From the NCBI GenBank assembly GCA_046349855.1, contig JAXMBM010000001.1, positions 62,001 through 126,000 on the forward strand: DNA of 64,000 nt, given 5' to 3'. The stretch comes from CAIXSC01 sp046349855 (GTDB taxonomy: Bacteria; Planctomycetota; Planctomycetia; Pirellulales; Pirellulaceae). Both the position numbers and the translations under genes were made by a program. A model generated the notes under the pieces. The model was not told the DNA's origin, searched no databases, and worked only from the letters and a program-made list of their open reading frames with translations. Numbering within the stretch: position 1 is the stretch's first letter; every line of letters starts with the position of its first letter. This document shows, piece by piece, positions 1 to 11,754 of the stretch.

Positions 1-1380
1 GTGCTGGATGACCACGAAAACCCGCTGCCGATCGATGTGGTGGCGAATGGCACGGGACTCGTCGTGGTTCGTGTCGCCGCCATCAAGGCGAACAAGGATT
101 ACACGGTCGAAGTCAGCACGCGAACGACCCACGACGGGCCAACCACGGGCAATTACGCGCTGACCGGGCGCTTCGACGACGTGCCGCTGGAACGCACCAC
201 TTTTCTCTCGGCAAGCGTGTCTCCCGCCACTCCCCTGGCAGGCTACCAGTTGTATGTGGCCCGCACTCAACTCTTCAATTTTGCCCTCGAATCGACCGCC
301 GCGAGTGGCTCCGCCGGCGCATCGGTCTGGGTCGTGATCTACGACTCCCGCCGCCGCCCGGTGTTTCTCGCCGCGTCGGTCGCAGGCACCACTCGCTCCG
401 CCCCCAGCGTGTTGCTGGATCCGGGCGAATACTACGTGCAGGTCGCGGCTCGTCAGCCGGACGGATTGACGCCCGCCTCCGCCACCCTGACCCTCATGGG
501 CGAACAGGCGACCGACCCGGTCGGCCCTCCCGTCGTTGATCCCGGAACTCCCCCGATTTATCGGTGCGAGGTCGGCCCCTCGCCTTACTGTTATCCCGGA
601 GGCGTCACCAACGTCACACCCTACGCGTTCGTTCCCGGCCCTCCTCTGCCAACCGTCAATCCTCCGCCCGATGTCACCAACTACAGCGTGGTGGATCCCG
701 GCGATGCCTGGTTCTGGCATAACTTCCACACAGGCAACAACCCGCTTCTGCCAACCGATGTCAATGGCGACACCCTCGTCACGCCGCTCGATGCCCTCCT
801 GGTCGTCAACCAATTGAATGACTTCGGGGCCGGCTCTCTCCCGCCACCTCCCATTCAGTCACCGTTCCTCGACGTTTCCGCGGACCTGCTCGTCGCCCCG
901 CTCGACGCCTTGATGGTCATCAACTCCATCAATGGAATCGCCGCAGCCGAAGGCGAACCGGCCAGCATCAACCCGCCGCCGCTCAACCCGGCAACCGAAT
1001 CATCAAGTCCTTCCTTTGCCGCTGCGAATCTCGCGAGGACTCTCTCGTCGCGCCACGGGATCTCGGCGACAACCATCGATGCCGTCCTGGCCGACGAGAA
1101 CTTCACAACCATCGCCAGCGGGCCGCCGGACAGCCTGTGGATGCCCGCCCAGCGAAGCAATTCGCCTCTCCCATCGCGGTCCCCAGCGACAGACACTCCT
1201 GTGCCCAGCCGCAATTCGTTCCTGACAATGCCCGCCCTGAACCAAGCTGACGAGGCCGGTGGCCGAGATGCGACCGGGACGAACGCTGCCGAGCGCCATC
1301 GGAGATCGCTCGTCAAGCGTCACGTTTCACTTGCCAAGAATTCGTCGTCCGACCCGCTCGCGGTCCTCGACACTCTGTGA
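1..1380 (+). CDS. Dockerin-domain secreted protein, 3' end
   Basis: This is the C-terminal 459 residues of a larger protein; the reading frame is open from the first base, so the GTG at position 1 is probably not the start. The visible N-terminal half looks like beta-sandwich pre-peptidase-type modules. Two short calcium-loop/helix repeats follow at about residues 253-274 (DVNGDTLVTPLDALLVVNQL) and 291-312 (DVSADLLVAPLDALMVINSI), matching type I dockerin halves; the second has lost several loop Asp/Asn ligands. Such modules in planctomycete surface proteins are thought to mediate cell-surface or protein-protein attachment. The last 130 residues are low-complexity, Ser/Pro/Arg-rich and unassigned. 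The full domain architecture lies outside the window. Confidence 0.8.
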   Translation: MLDDHENPLPIDVVANGTGLVVVRVAAIKANKDYTVEVSTRTTHDGPTTGNYALTGRFDDVPLERTTFLSASVSPATPLAGYQLYVARTQLFNFALESTAASGSAGASVWVVIYDSRRRPVFLAASVAGTTRSAPSVLLDPGEYYVQVAARQPDGLTPASATLTLMGEQATDPVGPPVVDPGTPPIYRCEVGPSPYCYPGGVTNVTPYAFVPGPPLPTVNPPPDVTNYSVVDPGDAWFWHNFHTGNNPLLPTDVNGDTLVTPLDALLVVNQLNDFGAGSLPPPPIQSPFLDVSADLLVAPLDALMVINSINGIAAAEGEPASINPPPLNPATESSSPSFAAANLARTLSSRHGISATTIDAVLADENFTTIASGPPDSLWMPAQRSNSPLPSRSPATDTPVPSRNSFLTMPALNQADEAGGRDATGTNAAERHRRSLVKRHVSLAKNSSSDPLAVLDTL

Positions 1381-1510
1381 TGCGACAGGCTCGGACACGT
1401 GGCGGCACCTGACGGCACGCTGTGCTGGGACGGAATCTCGCGGGATCGGAGTGACATGAGGGCGATGCGCGGGTCGTTCACAGCTCCTGCCGAAGGACAC
1501 TGCGTTGGAC

Positions 1511-1590
1511 CACGGAGTGGTCCACGACTAAACGGAGTGGTCCACGACTAAACGGAGTGGTCCACGACTAAACGGGGTGGTCCAACGACT
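1511..1590. repeat. Four tandem 20-bp repeats resembling an IS3-remnant terminus
   Basis: Four 20-bp units follow one another: two identical copies of AACGGAGTGGTCCACGACTA at 1531-1570, a first copy differing at the start (CACGG...) and a last, decayed copy. Including upstream bases, the first unit forms TGGACCAC-GGA-GTGGTCCA, the same palindrome seen at the left end of the IS3-type remnant at 11328. The 1381-1612 gap holds no other recognisable feature. Confidence 0.75.
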
Positions 1591-1612
1591 ATGAGACGAC
1601 AACCGTATCCGT

Positions 1613-2833
1613 TTACTTCCGAGCCGGCGCGGGAGGATCCACGGCGACTTCTGCTTCCGGCACCAATTCGATCGGAAGTTCGACTCCCTTGAGATACCGG
1701 TCAAAGAACGCCTGCGTCAATACCAAGATCGCGGGCTTCGTGAAACCAGGACCGCCATGCCCCGCGCCAGGAATCGTCTGCAGCCAGACCGGCACGCCTT
1801 TCGCCTTCAGCGCCGCAGCGAATTCCACGCTCTGAGCATACGGGACGAGCGCATCGTGCGTTCCATGCAGAATCAGTGTCGGCGGACTGTCCTCGCTGAC
1901 ATAGTGCACCGGGCTCACCGCATCCGTCTTCGCCTTGTCGGCATCGAGCCGAGTCCCGATCAGCGACGAGTACGGATCGCCACGCATGTTGAACTGAAAA
2001 ATGTTTCGGACGTTCGGGTCAGCGGCAGCCTGCTGCACGACGGTGGCAAAGTTCGTCGGTCCGAAAATATCGCACACACACTGCACTCGATCCGCTTGCT
2101 CCTCATTCCCTCCAATCGGCGGAAACACTCGTTTGCCTCCTGCGGTGCCGACCAAGGCCGAGAGATGCCCTCCCGCCGATCCACCAATCACTCCGACGTG
2201 GTCCGGGTCGAGCTGGTAACGCTGGCTCTGAGCGCGCAGCCAGCGTATCGCCGCCTGACAGTCCTGGATCTGTGCGGGGAAAACAGCTTTCTGGCTGAAC
2301 CGATACTCGACGCTGGCCACCGCATAGCCTCGACTGACCATCGCCACGACGGGACAAGGATACTTGCTGCCACCCATCCAGCCACCGCCGTGAATGTGAA
2401 CGACCAACGGCAGCGGCCGGGTCGGAGGCGTTTCGGGGAGATACAGATCGAGCCGCTGGGCCTCATCTCCATTCGTCACATAAGCCACGTCCCGTTCCAT
2501 ACGCACGCCGCGCGGCAGCTGAGGTGGTGGCGGAGCGGGTTGAGCTGCCGGAGCCTTGGCCGCTGGCGGTGCGGCCGCTGGCGGTGCGGCTGCTGGAGGT
2601 GCGGCTGCTGGAGGTGCGGCTGCTGGAGGTGCGGCTGCTGGCGGTGCGGCTGCTGGCGGTGCGGCTGCTGGCGGCGCAGCTGCCGGTGGTTTGGCAGCCG
2701 GTCCTTTCGTCTTTTGATCGTCGGTTCGTCCTTCGCAGGCGAGCCGATTCCAGACCGCCCCACCGACGAGAACGACCCACAAGAAACAAACGCCCCCGAC
2801 CTGAGTGAGACCGCGACGGCCAAGAGCTTTCAT
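1613..2833 (-). CDS. Secreted alpha/beta hydrolase (esterase, BD-FAE/HSL-like) with AAAPP linker
   Basis: The product has 406 residues when started at the ATG whose product begins MKALGRRG; the frame is open further upstream but that part has no signal-like sequence. Residues 10-27 form a hydrophobic signal or anchor. Residues 47-92 are about nine AAAPP repeats, a flexible spacer. The catalytic domain follows: HGGGW oxyanion motif at 148-152, nucleophile Ser219 in GGSAGG, and probable Asp327 (HGTHDALVP) and His359 (GAGHG). This order is typical of carboxylesterase/feruloyl-esterase-like enzymes acting on acetylated or esterified sugars. The substrate cannot be read from sequence. It lies downstream of, and in the same orientation as, the DUF1501/DUF1553 pair, with about 190 bp between, so it may be separately transcribed. 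Confidence 0.85.
   Translation of the reverse strand: MKALGRRGLTQVGGVCFLWVVLVGGAVWNRLACEGRTDDQKTKGPAAKPPAAAPPAAAPPAAAPPAAAPPAAAPPAAAPPAAAPPAAAPPAAKAPAAQPAPPPPQLPRGVRMERDVAYVTNGDEAQRLDLYLPETPPTRPLPLVVHIHGGGWMGGSKYPCPVVAMVSRGYAVASVEYRFSQKAVFPAQIQDCQAAIRWLRAQSQRYQLDPDHVGVIGGSAGGHLSALVGTAGGKRVFPPIGGNEEQADRVQCVCDIFGPTNFATVVQQAAADPNVRNIFQFNMRGDPYSSLIGTRLDADKAKTDAVSPVHYVSEDSPPTLILHGTHDALVPYAQSVEFAAALKAKGVPVWLQTIPGAGHGGPGFTKPAILVLTQAFFDRYLKGVELPIELVPEAEVAVDPPAPARK
2558..2695 (-). repeat. 15-bp tandem repeat encoding AAAPP
   Basis: About nine in-frame 15-bp units (GGTGCGGCTGCTGGC with GGC/GGA variants) encode the AAAPP spacer of the esterase. The units are nearly identical in DNA, so copy number is probably variable between strains. 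Confidence 0.8.
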
Positions 2834-3025
2834 GTTCCCAATCCGTGATGGAGTGCTCGGAATGAACGTGTCGACCAGACGCCCGCCTGCAGGCGTTCCA
2901 TCTCGCCGCTGGCGCCCCGGGTCGCAACCGGCTCGCCAGTTCGAAGATCGTACGTACCGCGGCAGCACGGCCAACGGCAGCCGGCGACCATCATAACGAG
3001 ATGCGCCGGCGTGGAGCAAACTGCA

Positions 3026-4444
3026 TCAGCCAAAGATGTCGCGCACGATGTGGCCGTGAATGTCGGTCAGCCGGAAATCACGCCCCGCATAACGATAGGT
3101 CAAGCGTTCGTGATCCAGCCCGAGCGCATACAGCAGGGTGGCGTGCAGGTCGTGCATGTGAATCGGATTTTCGACGGGCCGGTAACCGAACTCGTCGGTC
3201 GCACCGTACGTCAAGCCACCGCGAACTCCCGCCCCCGCGAGCCACATGGTGAAAGCCTGAGGATGGTGATTCCGCCCGTCTCCATTTTCGGCCATCGGCG
3301 TCCGACCGAATTCCGCTCCCCACACCACGAGCGTATCTTCCAGCAAACCGCGCTGCGCCAGGTCGGTGAGTAATCCGGCCAGTGGCCGATCGACCTTGGC
3401 CGCCTCGGTGATGCTTCCTTCCTTGACCTTCTGGTGATGATCCCAGGTATAGTTTGTGGACACCTGGATGTAACGCACTCCCTGCTCGGCAAACTTGCGA
3501 GCCAACAGGCATTGGCGGCCGAAGTTGTCGGTGGGTTCGCTGCCGATCCCGTACAGTTCCAGCGTCGATCGGGTTTCACCGCTCGCGTCCATCAAGCCTG
3601 GCATCGCGGTTTGCAGACGGTACGCAAGTTCATAATTGGCGATCAATCCTTCGATCTGAGCGTCGTGCTGCACCGACTCCAGATGGCGGCGATTGAGTGT
3701 TTGAATCAGATCCAGCTGATCGCGCTGTTCTTGCGGTTTCCAGCGCTGGTTGCCCAGATTGGCGACCTTGGCCTGCGCCACCGGAATCTCGGCGGCCCCG
3801 ATCGCCATCCCTTGATGCCGAGCCGGCAAGAACGCACTGCCATAATTCTGCACGCCCCCGTGGCCGCGGGGAGGCGAGATCGTGATGAAGGCCGGCAGAT
3901 TCTCGTTGTCGGTCCCCAGTCCGTAACTCACCCAGGCCCCGACGCTCGGTCGCACCAGATTCGATTTGCCGGTGTGCAGCCGCAGCAACGCCTCGCCGTG
4001 AGCGCTCCCTTCCGTATGCAACGACCGTAACATGCACAACCGATCGGCCTGCCGCGCCAGCTGCGGAAACAGCTCGCTCATCCACACGCCGCCTTCGCCA
4101 TGCTGAGCGAAACGGAAGGGTGACCCCAACAGGGTCCCCAGCTGGTCGCGCGGATCGCCCACAGACTTCCCCGCCAACGGTTTACCAGCCTGTTCGTTGA
4201 GCACCGGTTTGGGATCGAACAGATCGACGTGACTCGGACCACCCCACATGAACAGGAAGATGATCCGCTTCGCGCGCGGCACAAAATGCAGTCGCGTCCC
4301 CGTCGCGTCTCCTGCGGCCGGTGAGGCATCGGCTATCGCCCGCCGGCCCGCCAAAGCCGCCAGTGCCAGCTGTCCGAATCCGCAGGCACTGGCCTGCAGC
4401 AGTTCCCGTCGGCTGGCAGACTTCGTGAATCGATGACAACTCAT
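3026..4444 (-). CDS. DUF1501 domain-containing protein (Tat-exported)
   Basis: This 472-residue protein spans a full DUF1501 domain, a family in the alkaline phosphatase/sulfatase fold superfamily that is greatly expanded in planctomycetes and has no settled biochemical role. The N-terminus carries a twin-arginine signal (SRRELLQAS, Arg12-Arg13) followed by a hydrophobic stretch. Family landmarks visible are WGGPSHVDLFDPKP near residue 70, GRTPMAENGDGRNHHPQAF near the C-terminus and the terminal YAGRDFRLTDIHG block. The ATG lies 3 bp after the stop of the DUF1549/DUF1553 gene, so the two are almost certainly co-transcribed and translationally linked. Function as an exported partner of that cytochrome-like protein is inference from the recurring pairing. 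Confidence 0.9.
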   Translation of the reverse strand: MSCHRFTKSASRRELLQASACGFGQLALAALAGRRAIADASPAAGDATGTRLHFVPRAKRIIFLFMWGGPSHVDLFDPKPVLNEQAGKPLAGKSVGDPRDQLGTLLGSPFRFAQHGEGGVWMSELFPQLARQADRLCMLRSLHTEGSAHGEALLRLHTGKSNLVRPSVGAWVSYGLGTDNENLPAFITISPPRGHGGVQNYGSAFLPARHQGMAIGAAEIPVAQAKVANLGNQRWKPQEQRDQLDLIQTLNRRHLESVQHDAQIEGLIANYELAYRLQTAMPGLMDASGETRSTLELYGIGSEPTDNFGRQCLLARKFAEQGVRYIQVSTNYTWDHHQKVKEGSITEAAKVDRPLAGLLTDLAQRGLLEDTLVVWGAEFGRTPMAENGDGRNHHPQAFTMWLAGAGVRGGLTYGATDEFGYRPVENPIHMHDLHATLLYALGLDHERLTYRYAGRDFRLTDIHGHIVRDIFG

Positions 4445-4447
4445 GGT

Positions 4448-7003
<2,556 letters not shown>

Positions 7004-7044
7004 CGTAGCCGAACCGCCGCGAAATCGCCATGCGCGCCGCCCCT

Positions 7045-9198
7045 TCACCGGCCCTCTTTCTCGTCGCGCCGGCAGGCCGCGCACGCGCGGCGGAGGTATT
7101 CCACATAATCCCACTTCCCTGAACTTCCGGTCTGCCGCGTGATGACCAGATCGAGACTCGGTACGAACGCGATCAGCTGGCCGCCCGATCCGGGCTTGAA
7201 GCGTGCATCAACGGGAATCCGTTCGGCAGGCGGACGCGTCGCTTCGCCATCCAGCTGAGCTGGTAATTCCCAGCCGTGAGAGTAGGTCTGAGCAGGAACG
7301 CGAAAGCGGAGCTCGCGCGAGGTAACCGTGTGAGTCGCCGCCGCTGTCTCGGCCACGAACCAGGCCGGCACGACCTGCCGGTTGCGCCACCGACCACCGC
7401 GCAGCAGACAGTACGCGATGCGAGCCAGATTGCGGGCCGGCAGACCGATGCCGTGGGAGGGGTGCCGACCCAACGTTCCCATACTGTCATAGGTCTGAAA
7501 CCACCACTGCTCACAGCCAATCGGCCGCAATAACTCAGCCACGGTGAACTCGTCGTAAGGCCGCCCGGTCACGTTTTCGCAGAGCAGTGCGGCATGGGCG
7601 AAGGCCTGTGTCGAGTATCCCGCTGCGGTCCCAGGGTCGAAGGCCAGCCGAGCTGTCCGCGGATCTCCCGACAGTCCGAGCACATATTCCCAGGTACCAT
7701 CGTTGGGAGCGCCCGTCGCTTCAGGACACAAGCCGGACGTGTGATTCAGCAACTGCCGCACGGTAATCTGTGCCTTTCGGGGATCGCTGAGTGGCTGAGC
7801 CTGCGGCAGGTGCTCGAAGGCCAGATCATCAAACGAGAATCGGCGAGGTGTCTTTCCCTGGCGACTGAGTTCCGCGGCGATCGCCAGGACCGTCGCACAC
7901 ACGGCCTTGGAAACCGAAGCCACTCGCCGAACGTCCGAGCGCGAACTGTTGCCCCGTTCCACTTCGAGCACAACGTAACCGCGCCGAATGACCACCGCGG
8001 CAAAGTCGCGTTGGTCGCTTTGCAACAACCATTCGCGGAGCCCTTGCAATGCGTCCGGTTCCATACCCGCCAGTCGCTCGATGGAGGCCGGATCGGCGAT
8101 CGTCCGCCACCCTCCCTGCGATTCTGGGGGGGGAAAATAGTCGTCATCTCGGCCCTGCGTCGCCAGCCTCTGCAGTGCCGCATACACTTCGGGGTCGTCA
8201 GCCGCTCCGGCGAATTCGCAGGGGAAGTGTTGATTCTTACGCAGCTGCATGAAGCCCCAGGAACATCCCAGCCGTACGCAAACCTCCGCGGCCCGCGCTC
8301 CCTCGGCCCCTACCTTGTCATCTTCGTTGCACAGCACCGGCTTGCCATACTTGCGCAGCGCCTCCAGACCGCGCGCGAAATCCTCCACGCGAATGTTGTT
8401 CAGGTGGGGCAGGAGAAAGTCCACCTCGGCCGCCAGTTCCGCGGTCACTCGACCATGCCCCAGGAGACTGGTGGAAACCAGTAGCTGCGGCGCTTCCCGG
8501 CGAGCCCTTCGAATCAGGTCGATCTGTCCGTCGGAGGTTTTCAGGATGCGATGGTTGAATCCGCCATGGCCATGCTCGTTCGCGATCTCGAGCAGTACGT
8601 TCGTGAAACCGCTTTCACGGATCCAACGAGCCACTTCGACGACCCCCGTCCGCACCGCCTCTTCATCTCGCAGGATCTGGTCCTGTCGCTGATAGAAGCA
8701 CCCCAGAATGACCACGATCCCCTGCTGATCGCAGACCTGCACGACGCGTTGCACCCGTCGCAGGTACTCGTCGCGCAGCGTTCCATCAGGCCGAAATGCC
8801 GAATTCACGGCCCCCTCGTAACCCGGATCACCTCCCTGCAGATTGAGTGTGATGGCGAGCACTCCGTGGGCGCGATAATCCGCAAGATGTGCCAGGAACT
8901 CGGCCGTGTTCGCCTCCGCGTCAAACTCGGGCCGCCCTCGGTCCTCAAAGACCGCATTGACCATCCGCACATTGAGCAGCAATCCTTCGGCAACCGTTCC
9001 CGGGTAGGTGATTCGGTCGTTGATGTGCCAACGCCCCTCGCGGATCCAAACACGAGTCGCCGCAACGAAGCAGGAGGCCGCGTTGCGATTGTCCGCCGGT
9101 TCATCCCCCACCGCGCTCCGTCCCAGCAGACAAACCGCGAGAACTCCGGCCAGCAGCCAGCCACTCGCCGAGCAGTTCGTTCGACATTGCGCCACCAC
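7045..9198 (-). CDS. Secreted glycosidase-like / beta-lactamase-like fusion protein
   Basis: The frame is open for 150 codons upstream, but that part is antisense to the next gene. I chose the GTG at 9198 because GGGAGG sits 7 bp before it and a signal peptide follows at once, giving 717 residues. Residues 35-345 resemble a TIM-barrel cellulase-like domain, with Glu208 in LLEIANEHG as candidate acid/base and Glu292 in VLCNEDD as candidate nucleophile (clan A pattern). Residues 370-700 form a serine beta-lactamase/DD-peptidase-like domain with Ser428-x-x-Lys431 (SVSK), Tyr528 (YST) and HTSG. The fusion joins a polysaccharide-type and an esterase or peptidase-type domain in one exported chain. 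Neither activity is proven. Confidence 0.75.
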   Translation of the reverse strand: MVAQCRTNCSASGWLLAGVLAVCLLGRSAVGDEPADNRNAASCFVAATRVWIREGRWHINDRITYPGTVAEGLLLNVRMVNAVFEDRGRPEFDAEANTAEFLAHLADYRAHGVLAITLNLQGGDPGYEGAVNSAFRPDGTLRDEYLRRVQRVVQVCDQQGIVVILGCFYQRQDQILRDEEAVRTGVVEVARWIRESGFTNVLLEIANEHGHGGFNHRILKTSDGQIDLIRRARREAPQLLVSTSLLGHGRVTAELAAEVDFLLPHLNNIRVEDFARGLEALRKYGKPVLCNEDDKVGAEGARAAEVCVRLGCSWGFMQLRKNQHFPCEFAGAADDPEVYAALQRLATQGRDDDYFPPPESQGGWRTIADPASIERLAGMEPDALQGLREWLLQSDQRDFAAVVIRRGYVVLEVERGNSSRSDVRRVASVSKAVCATVLAIAAELSRQGKTPRRFSFDDLAFEHLPQAQPLSDPRKAQITVRQLLNHTSGLCPEATGAPNDGTWEYVLGLSGDPRTARLAFDPGTAAGYSTQAFAHAALLCENVTGRPYDEFTVAELLRPIGCEQWWFQTYDSMGTLGRHPSHGIGLPARNLARIAYCLLRGGRWRNRQVVPAWFVAETAAATHTVTSRELRFRVPAQTYSHGWELPAQLDGEATRPPAERIPVDARFKPGSGGQLIAFVPSLDLVITRQTGSSGKWDYVEYLRRACAACRRDEKEGR

Positions 9199-9358
9199 AG
9201 CGATGCCTCCCACGTTTCGGCCCAACGTACGAGCGCGATTGTATTGGGCCTCGCTGGTCACCGTAAAACGAACAGCCAGACTGTTGCTTACGCCCCTCAA
9301 CAACGGACCGGAAGTCCATCGTACCGGAAATCGCAAAGTTGACTGAGCACGAGCGCGT

Positions 9359-10984
9359 TCACGGACCTTCCCCTGGAAATCGCGCCAGATCGGGCTGGGC
9401 AGGATCCAGGTCCTCGGGCAGATACGAGAACAGCTCGGCGTCCCGCAGCCAGAAACGGATCTTGTAATCCGGATCGCGTCGGCTGGCGGGAAACTGCGCC
9501 GTCTGCCAGCCGAGTGGATGGCGGACGGAATCTCCGGAAAACGCCTGACATTCCTCCCGGGAGAATCCGGGTACCACACGATTGCGCCGATCGAGGATCT
9601 CGGCGACGATGTGGCCCTCGCGTCCCGTGCGGGCATTGATCCAGACACGCGGTGTGCGGAACGGTTCGCGGCGCGTGATCAGCCATCCCTCGGCGGGGGA
9701 CGCCTCGTCGCCGGGCGCCACGTCGCTGGGCGGCACGTCGCGACTGGAGAGCGAACAGAAGCCGTCAAGACGCAGGCGAGCAAGCCCGATTGCGGCGCGG
9801 ACGCGCGGCTCGTCATGCACTTTGTCGGTACCTCCGTAGTAGAACCACAGTTCATCACCCACCACGATCGGGGCGCGAGCGGTAACGATCATGCCGCTGT
9901 CCCACGCGCCGGCAGGACCGCGCGGAATCAGTACGCCGCGCGGCAGGGGACGCGTCCAATTCACCAGATCCCAGCTCCAGGCCAGCTGGACGTCGATCGT
10001 GCGCGGCGAATCCTGTTGAGCCTCATGGAGCTTCTCGACCGAATAGTTGCCGTACCGGAAGTAGCGTGCGGCGTAGATCCAGGGGAGTCCAATGTACAGC
10101 CCCTGGTAGGCAAAGACCGGCATGCCGTAAACCTGAGTGTTGTCGGGATCGTGATCATCGGCCGCGAACACGGGGCCCTGGAAAACCTTCTGCCACTGCT
10201 GGCCATCGGACGAAACGGCCATTCCCACCGCCCGCCCACGTCGATTGCGGGTCTTCCAGGTGCAACCGTAGCGTGCCCCGTACGGATCGGAGAAAAACGA
10301 CACCACGTCCGATGATTCCAAGAGCCGAGCCGCCCCGGCGTCGGCCGCCTTTTCGTAGCTCCAACGCAAACCATCGGGGGAAAACGCCACGCGTGGCCCG
10401 CGACTGGCGCCATCGAAACCATACAGTGCATACCGGCGCTCTGGTTGCGGATCGTCCGGTCGGAGAATCACGGACGGATTGTGACAGTGGACGCCGGCAA
10501 ACTTCTCCGGCTGGAACGCCGAGACGACCAGGTTGGTCTCCTCGGATCCCTGAAACTGCACCAGCCCCAGCTGCGGCTTGTGCCAGTGAATTCCATCCGT
10601 CGACTCGGCATAACCAACATGATTTCCTTGGTTGAGCAACTGGTACCACAGACGGAACCTGGTCCCCTCGCGGAACACGGTTCCATAGACATACGGTCCG
10701 GTGATGGCGGCCTTCCCCTCCCAGGGCTGATCGGCAATCACGACCGGACCGCCCGGATGCTTCTCGGCCGCATGAAAGACGCGCCGCAATCCCTGTTGCT
10801 GTTCGACCACCGCCGCGTCCAGGAACAACCGCCTCCACGGACCTTGCGGCGGCCCGGCCAGCAGCGTCTCGCTGGGAGTATCCTGGGGACCAGTGGCCTC
10901 ACCCTCATCGGCCCGCATCATCGTCGCGGCTCGAATGGAAGCGGCCAACGCCAGACTGCCTGTCAGAAACGAACGGCGCTGCAT
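9359..10984 (-). CDS. Tat-exported GH32/GH43-like five-bladed propeller protein
   Basis: Started at the ATG before QRRSFLTGSLALAAS (Arg3-Arg4), a clear twin-arginine signal, this gives 541 residues; longer starts add an unrelated leader. Repeated blade signatures are visible (RLWYQLLNQGNHVGYAESTD, VAFSPDGLRWSYE, VGMAVSSDGQQWQK, ELWFYYGGTDK). They match the arabinanase/levansucrase/invertase superfamily, in which glycosidases and phosphorylases bind sugars in the centre of a propeller. The C-terminal 100 residues look like a beta-sandwich. It lies just upstream of, and in the same orientation as, the glycosidase/beta-lactamase fusion, suggesting a shared role in glycan use. Catalytic residues could not be assigned by eye, so it may be a binding protein rather than an enzyme. 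Confidence 0.7.
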   Translation of the reverse strand: MQRRSFLTGSLALAASIRAATMMRADEGEATGPQDTPSETLLAGPPQGPWRRLFLDAAVVEQQQGLRRVFHAAEKHPGGPVVIADQPWEGKAAITGPYVYGTVFREGTRFRLWYQLLNQGNHVGYAESTDGIHWHKPQLGLVQFQGSEETNLVVSAFQPEKFAGVHCHNPSVILRPDDPQPERRYALYGFDGASRGPRVAFSPDGLRWSYEKAADAGAARLLESSDVVSFFSDPYGARYGCTWKTRNRRGRAVGMAVSSDGQQWQKVFQGPVFAADDHDPDNTQVYGMPVFAYQGLYIGLPWIYAARYFRYGNYSVEKLHEAQQDSPRTIDVQLAWSWDLVNWTRPLPRGVLIPRGPAGAWDSGMIVTARAPIVVGDELWFYYGGTDKVHDEPRVRAAIGLARLRLDGFCSLSSRDVPPSDVAPGDEASPAEGWLITRREPFRTPRVWINARTGREGHIVAEILDRRNRVVPGFSREECQAFSGDSVRHPLGWQTAQFPASRRDPDYKIRFWLRDAELFSYLPEDLDPAQPDLARFPGEGP

Positions 10985-11327
10985 GGTGCCTATCTCGGGG
11001 CGATCGATTTCGAAGTTCCCGTCGCGGTGCTCAGGCCGTGCGCAACATTTGCGTCCCCTTCGCTCGGCCACTCACCCGACCGACTTTTCGCTGCCCCGCC
11101 ATTTGACCATGAGTGCACCGGTCGTCCCACCACCGACGAGTGCACATGGCGTGCTGAATCGCACGCCGACAACGCGGCTGAGCCGGAACCGCTCGACAGC
11201 GTAACGGCCCGGTCGGGTCATTGCTTGTGTCGACGAAAGAGGCTCAGCGGCTGCTCGCCAAGACGGGATTGAAGGACGCAATCGGAGTCGTGGATGTTGG
11301 GCGAGTCTTCATCGTCAGCACCGCCCA
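10985..11327. other. Intergenic region with no recognisable gene
   Basis: About 340 bp lie between the propeller gene start and the IS3-type remnant. Short open frames exist on both strands but none shows family similarity, a convincing ribosome binding site or codon bias. The region should carry the promoter of the minus-strand propeller gene; I could not pick out a convincing -35/-10 pair. Confidence 0.4.
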
Positions 11328-11680
11328 GTGGACCACGGAGTGGTCCACGACCATGGGACGGAACGGGCCCTCCTTTTCGGACGAGCGGTTACGGTGGATT
11401 CCGGCGGTTGGCGATGAGGCCGATCGTGGCATCATCAGGAGGATCACTCGATGGCGCGATGGCGCGGCGACGGAGGTGCGATGCGGGGTTCAAGGCGCTC
11501 AGTTCACGAGCCCGCTCTATGCCGAGAAACGGAAGTCGCGCGGCGTCGCGATCGGCATGGACGGCCGCGGACGCGCGCTGGACAACGTGTTCATTGAGCG
11601 TCTCTGGCGAAGTGTGAAATACGAAGACATCTACCTCAAGAGGTACGAGACTGGTCGAGGGAACGGGTGTCGAGAATAAT
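11328..11680 (+). mobile_element. Internally deleted IS3-family remnant
   Basis: The left end is a palindrome, GTGGACCAC-GGA-GTGGTCCAC. About 120 bp later a start like that of IS3 OrfA is visible (MARRRRCDAGFKA), which is joined almost directly to the C-terminal part of an IS3-type OrfB (GVAIGMDGRGRALDNVFIERLWRSVKYED in two frames), including the DDE Glu region. Nearly all of OrfA and the first two-thirds of OrfB are missing. The stretch before OrfA resembles 43690-43770, where another OrfA start survives. It cannot encode an active transposase. Confidence 0.8.
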
Positions 11681-11754
11681 GGCTATTCACTGATGGACGC
11701 GTTTTAAAGCGGCGCGATCCGGGTGACGGGGTTCAGGTGGCAGGCGAAGTACGA

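Noticed and set aside
1511..1590. CRISPR array
   Set aside because: Units are contiguous with no spacers and no cas genes are near.
9199..9648. 150-codon N-terminal extension of the glycosidase/beta-lactamase fusion
   Set aside because: Antisense to the propeller gene; the GTG at 9198 has a good ribosome site and a signal peptide directly after it.
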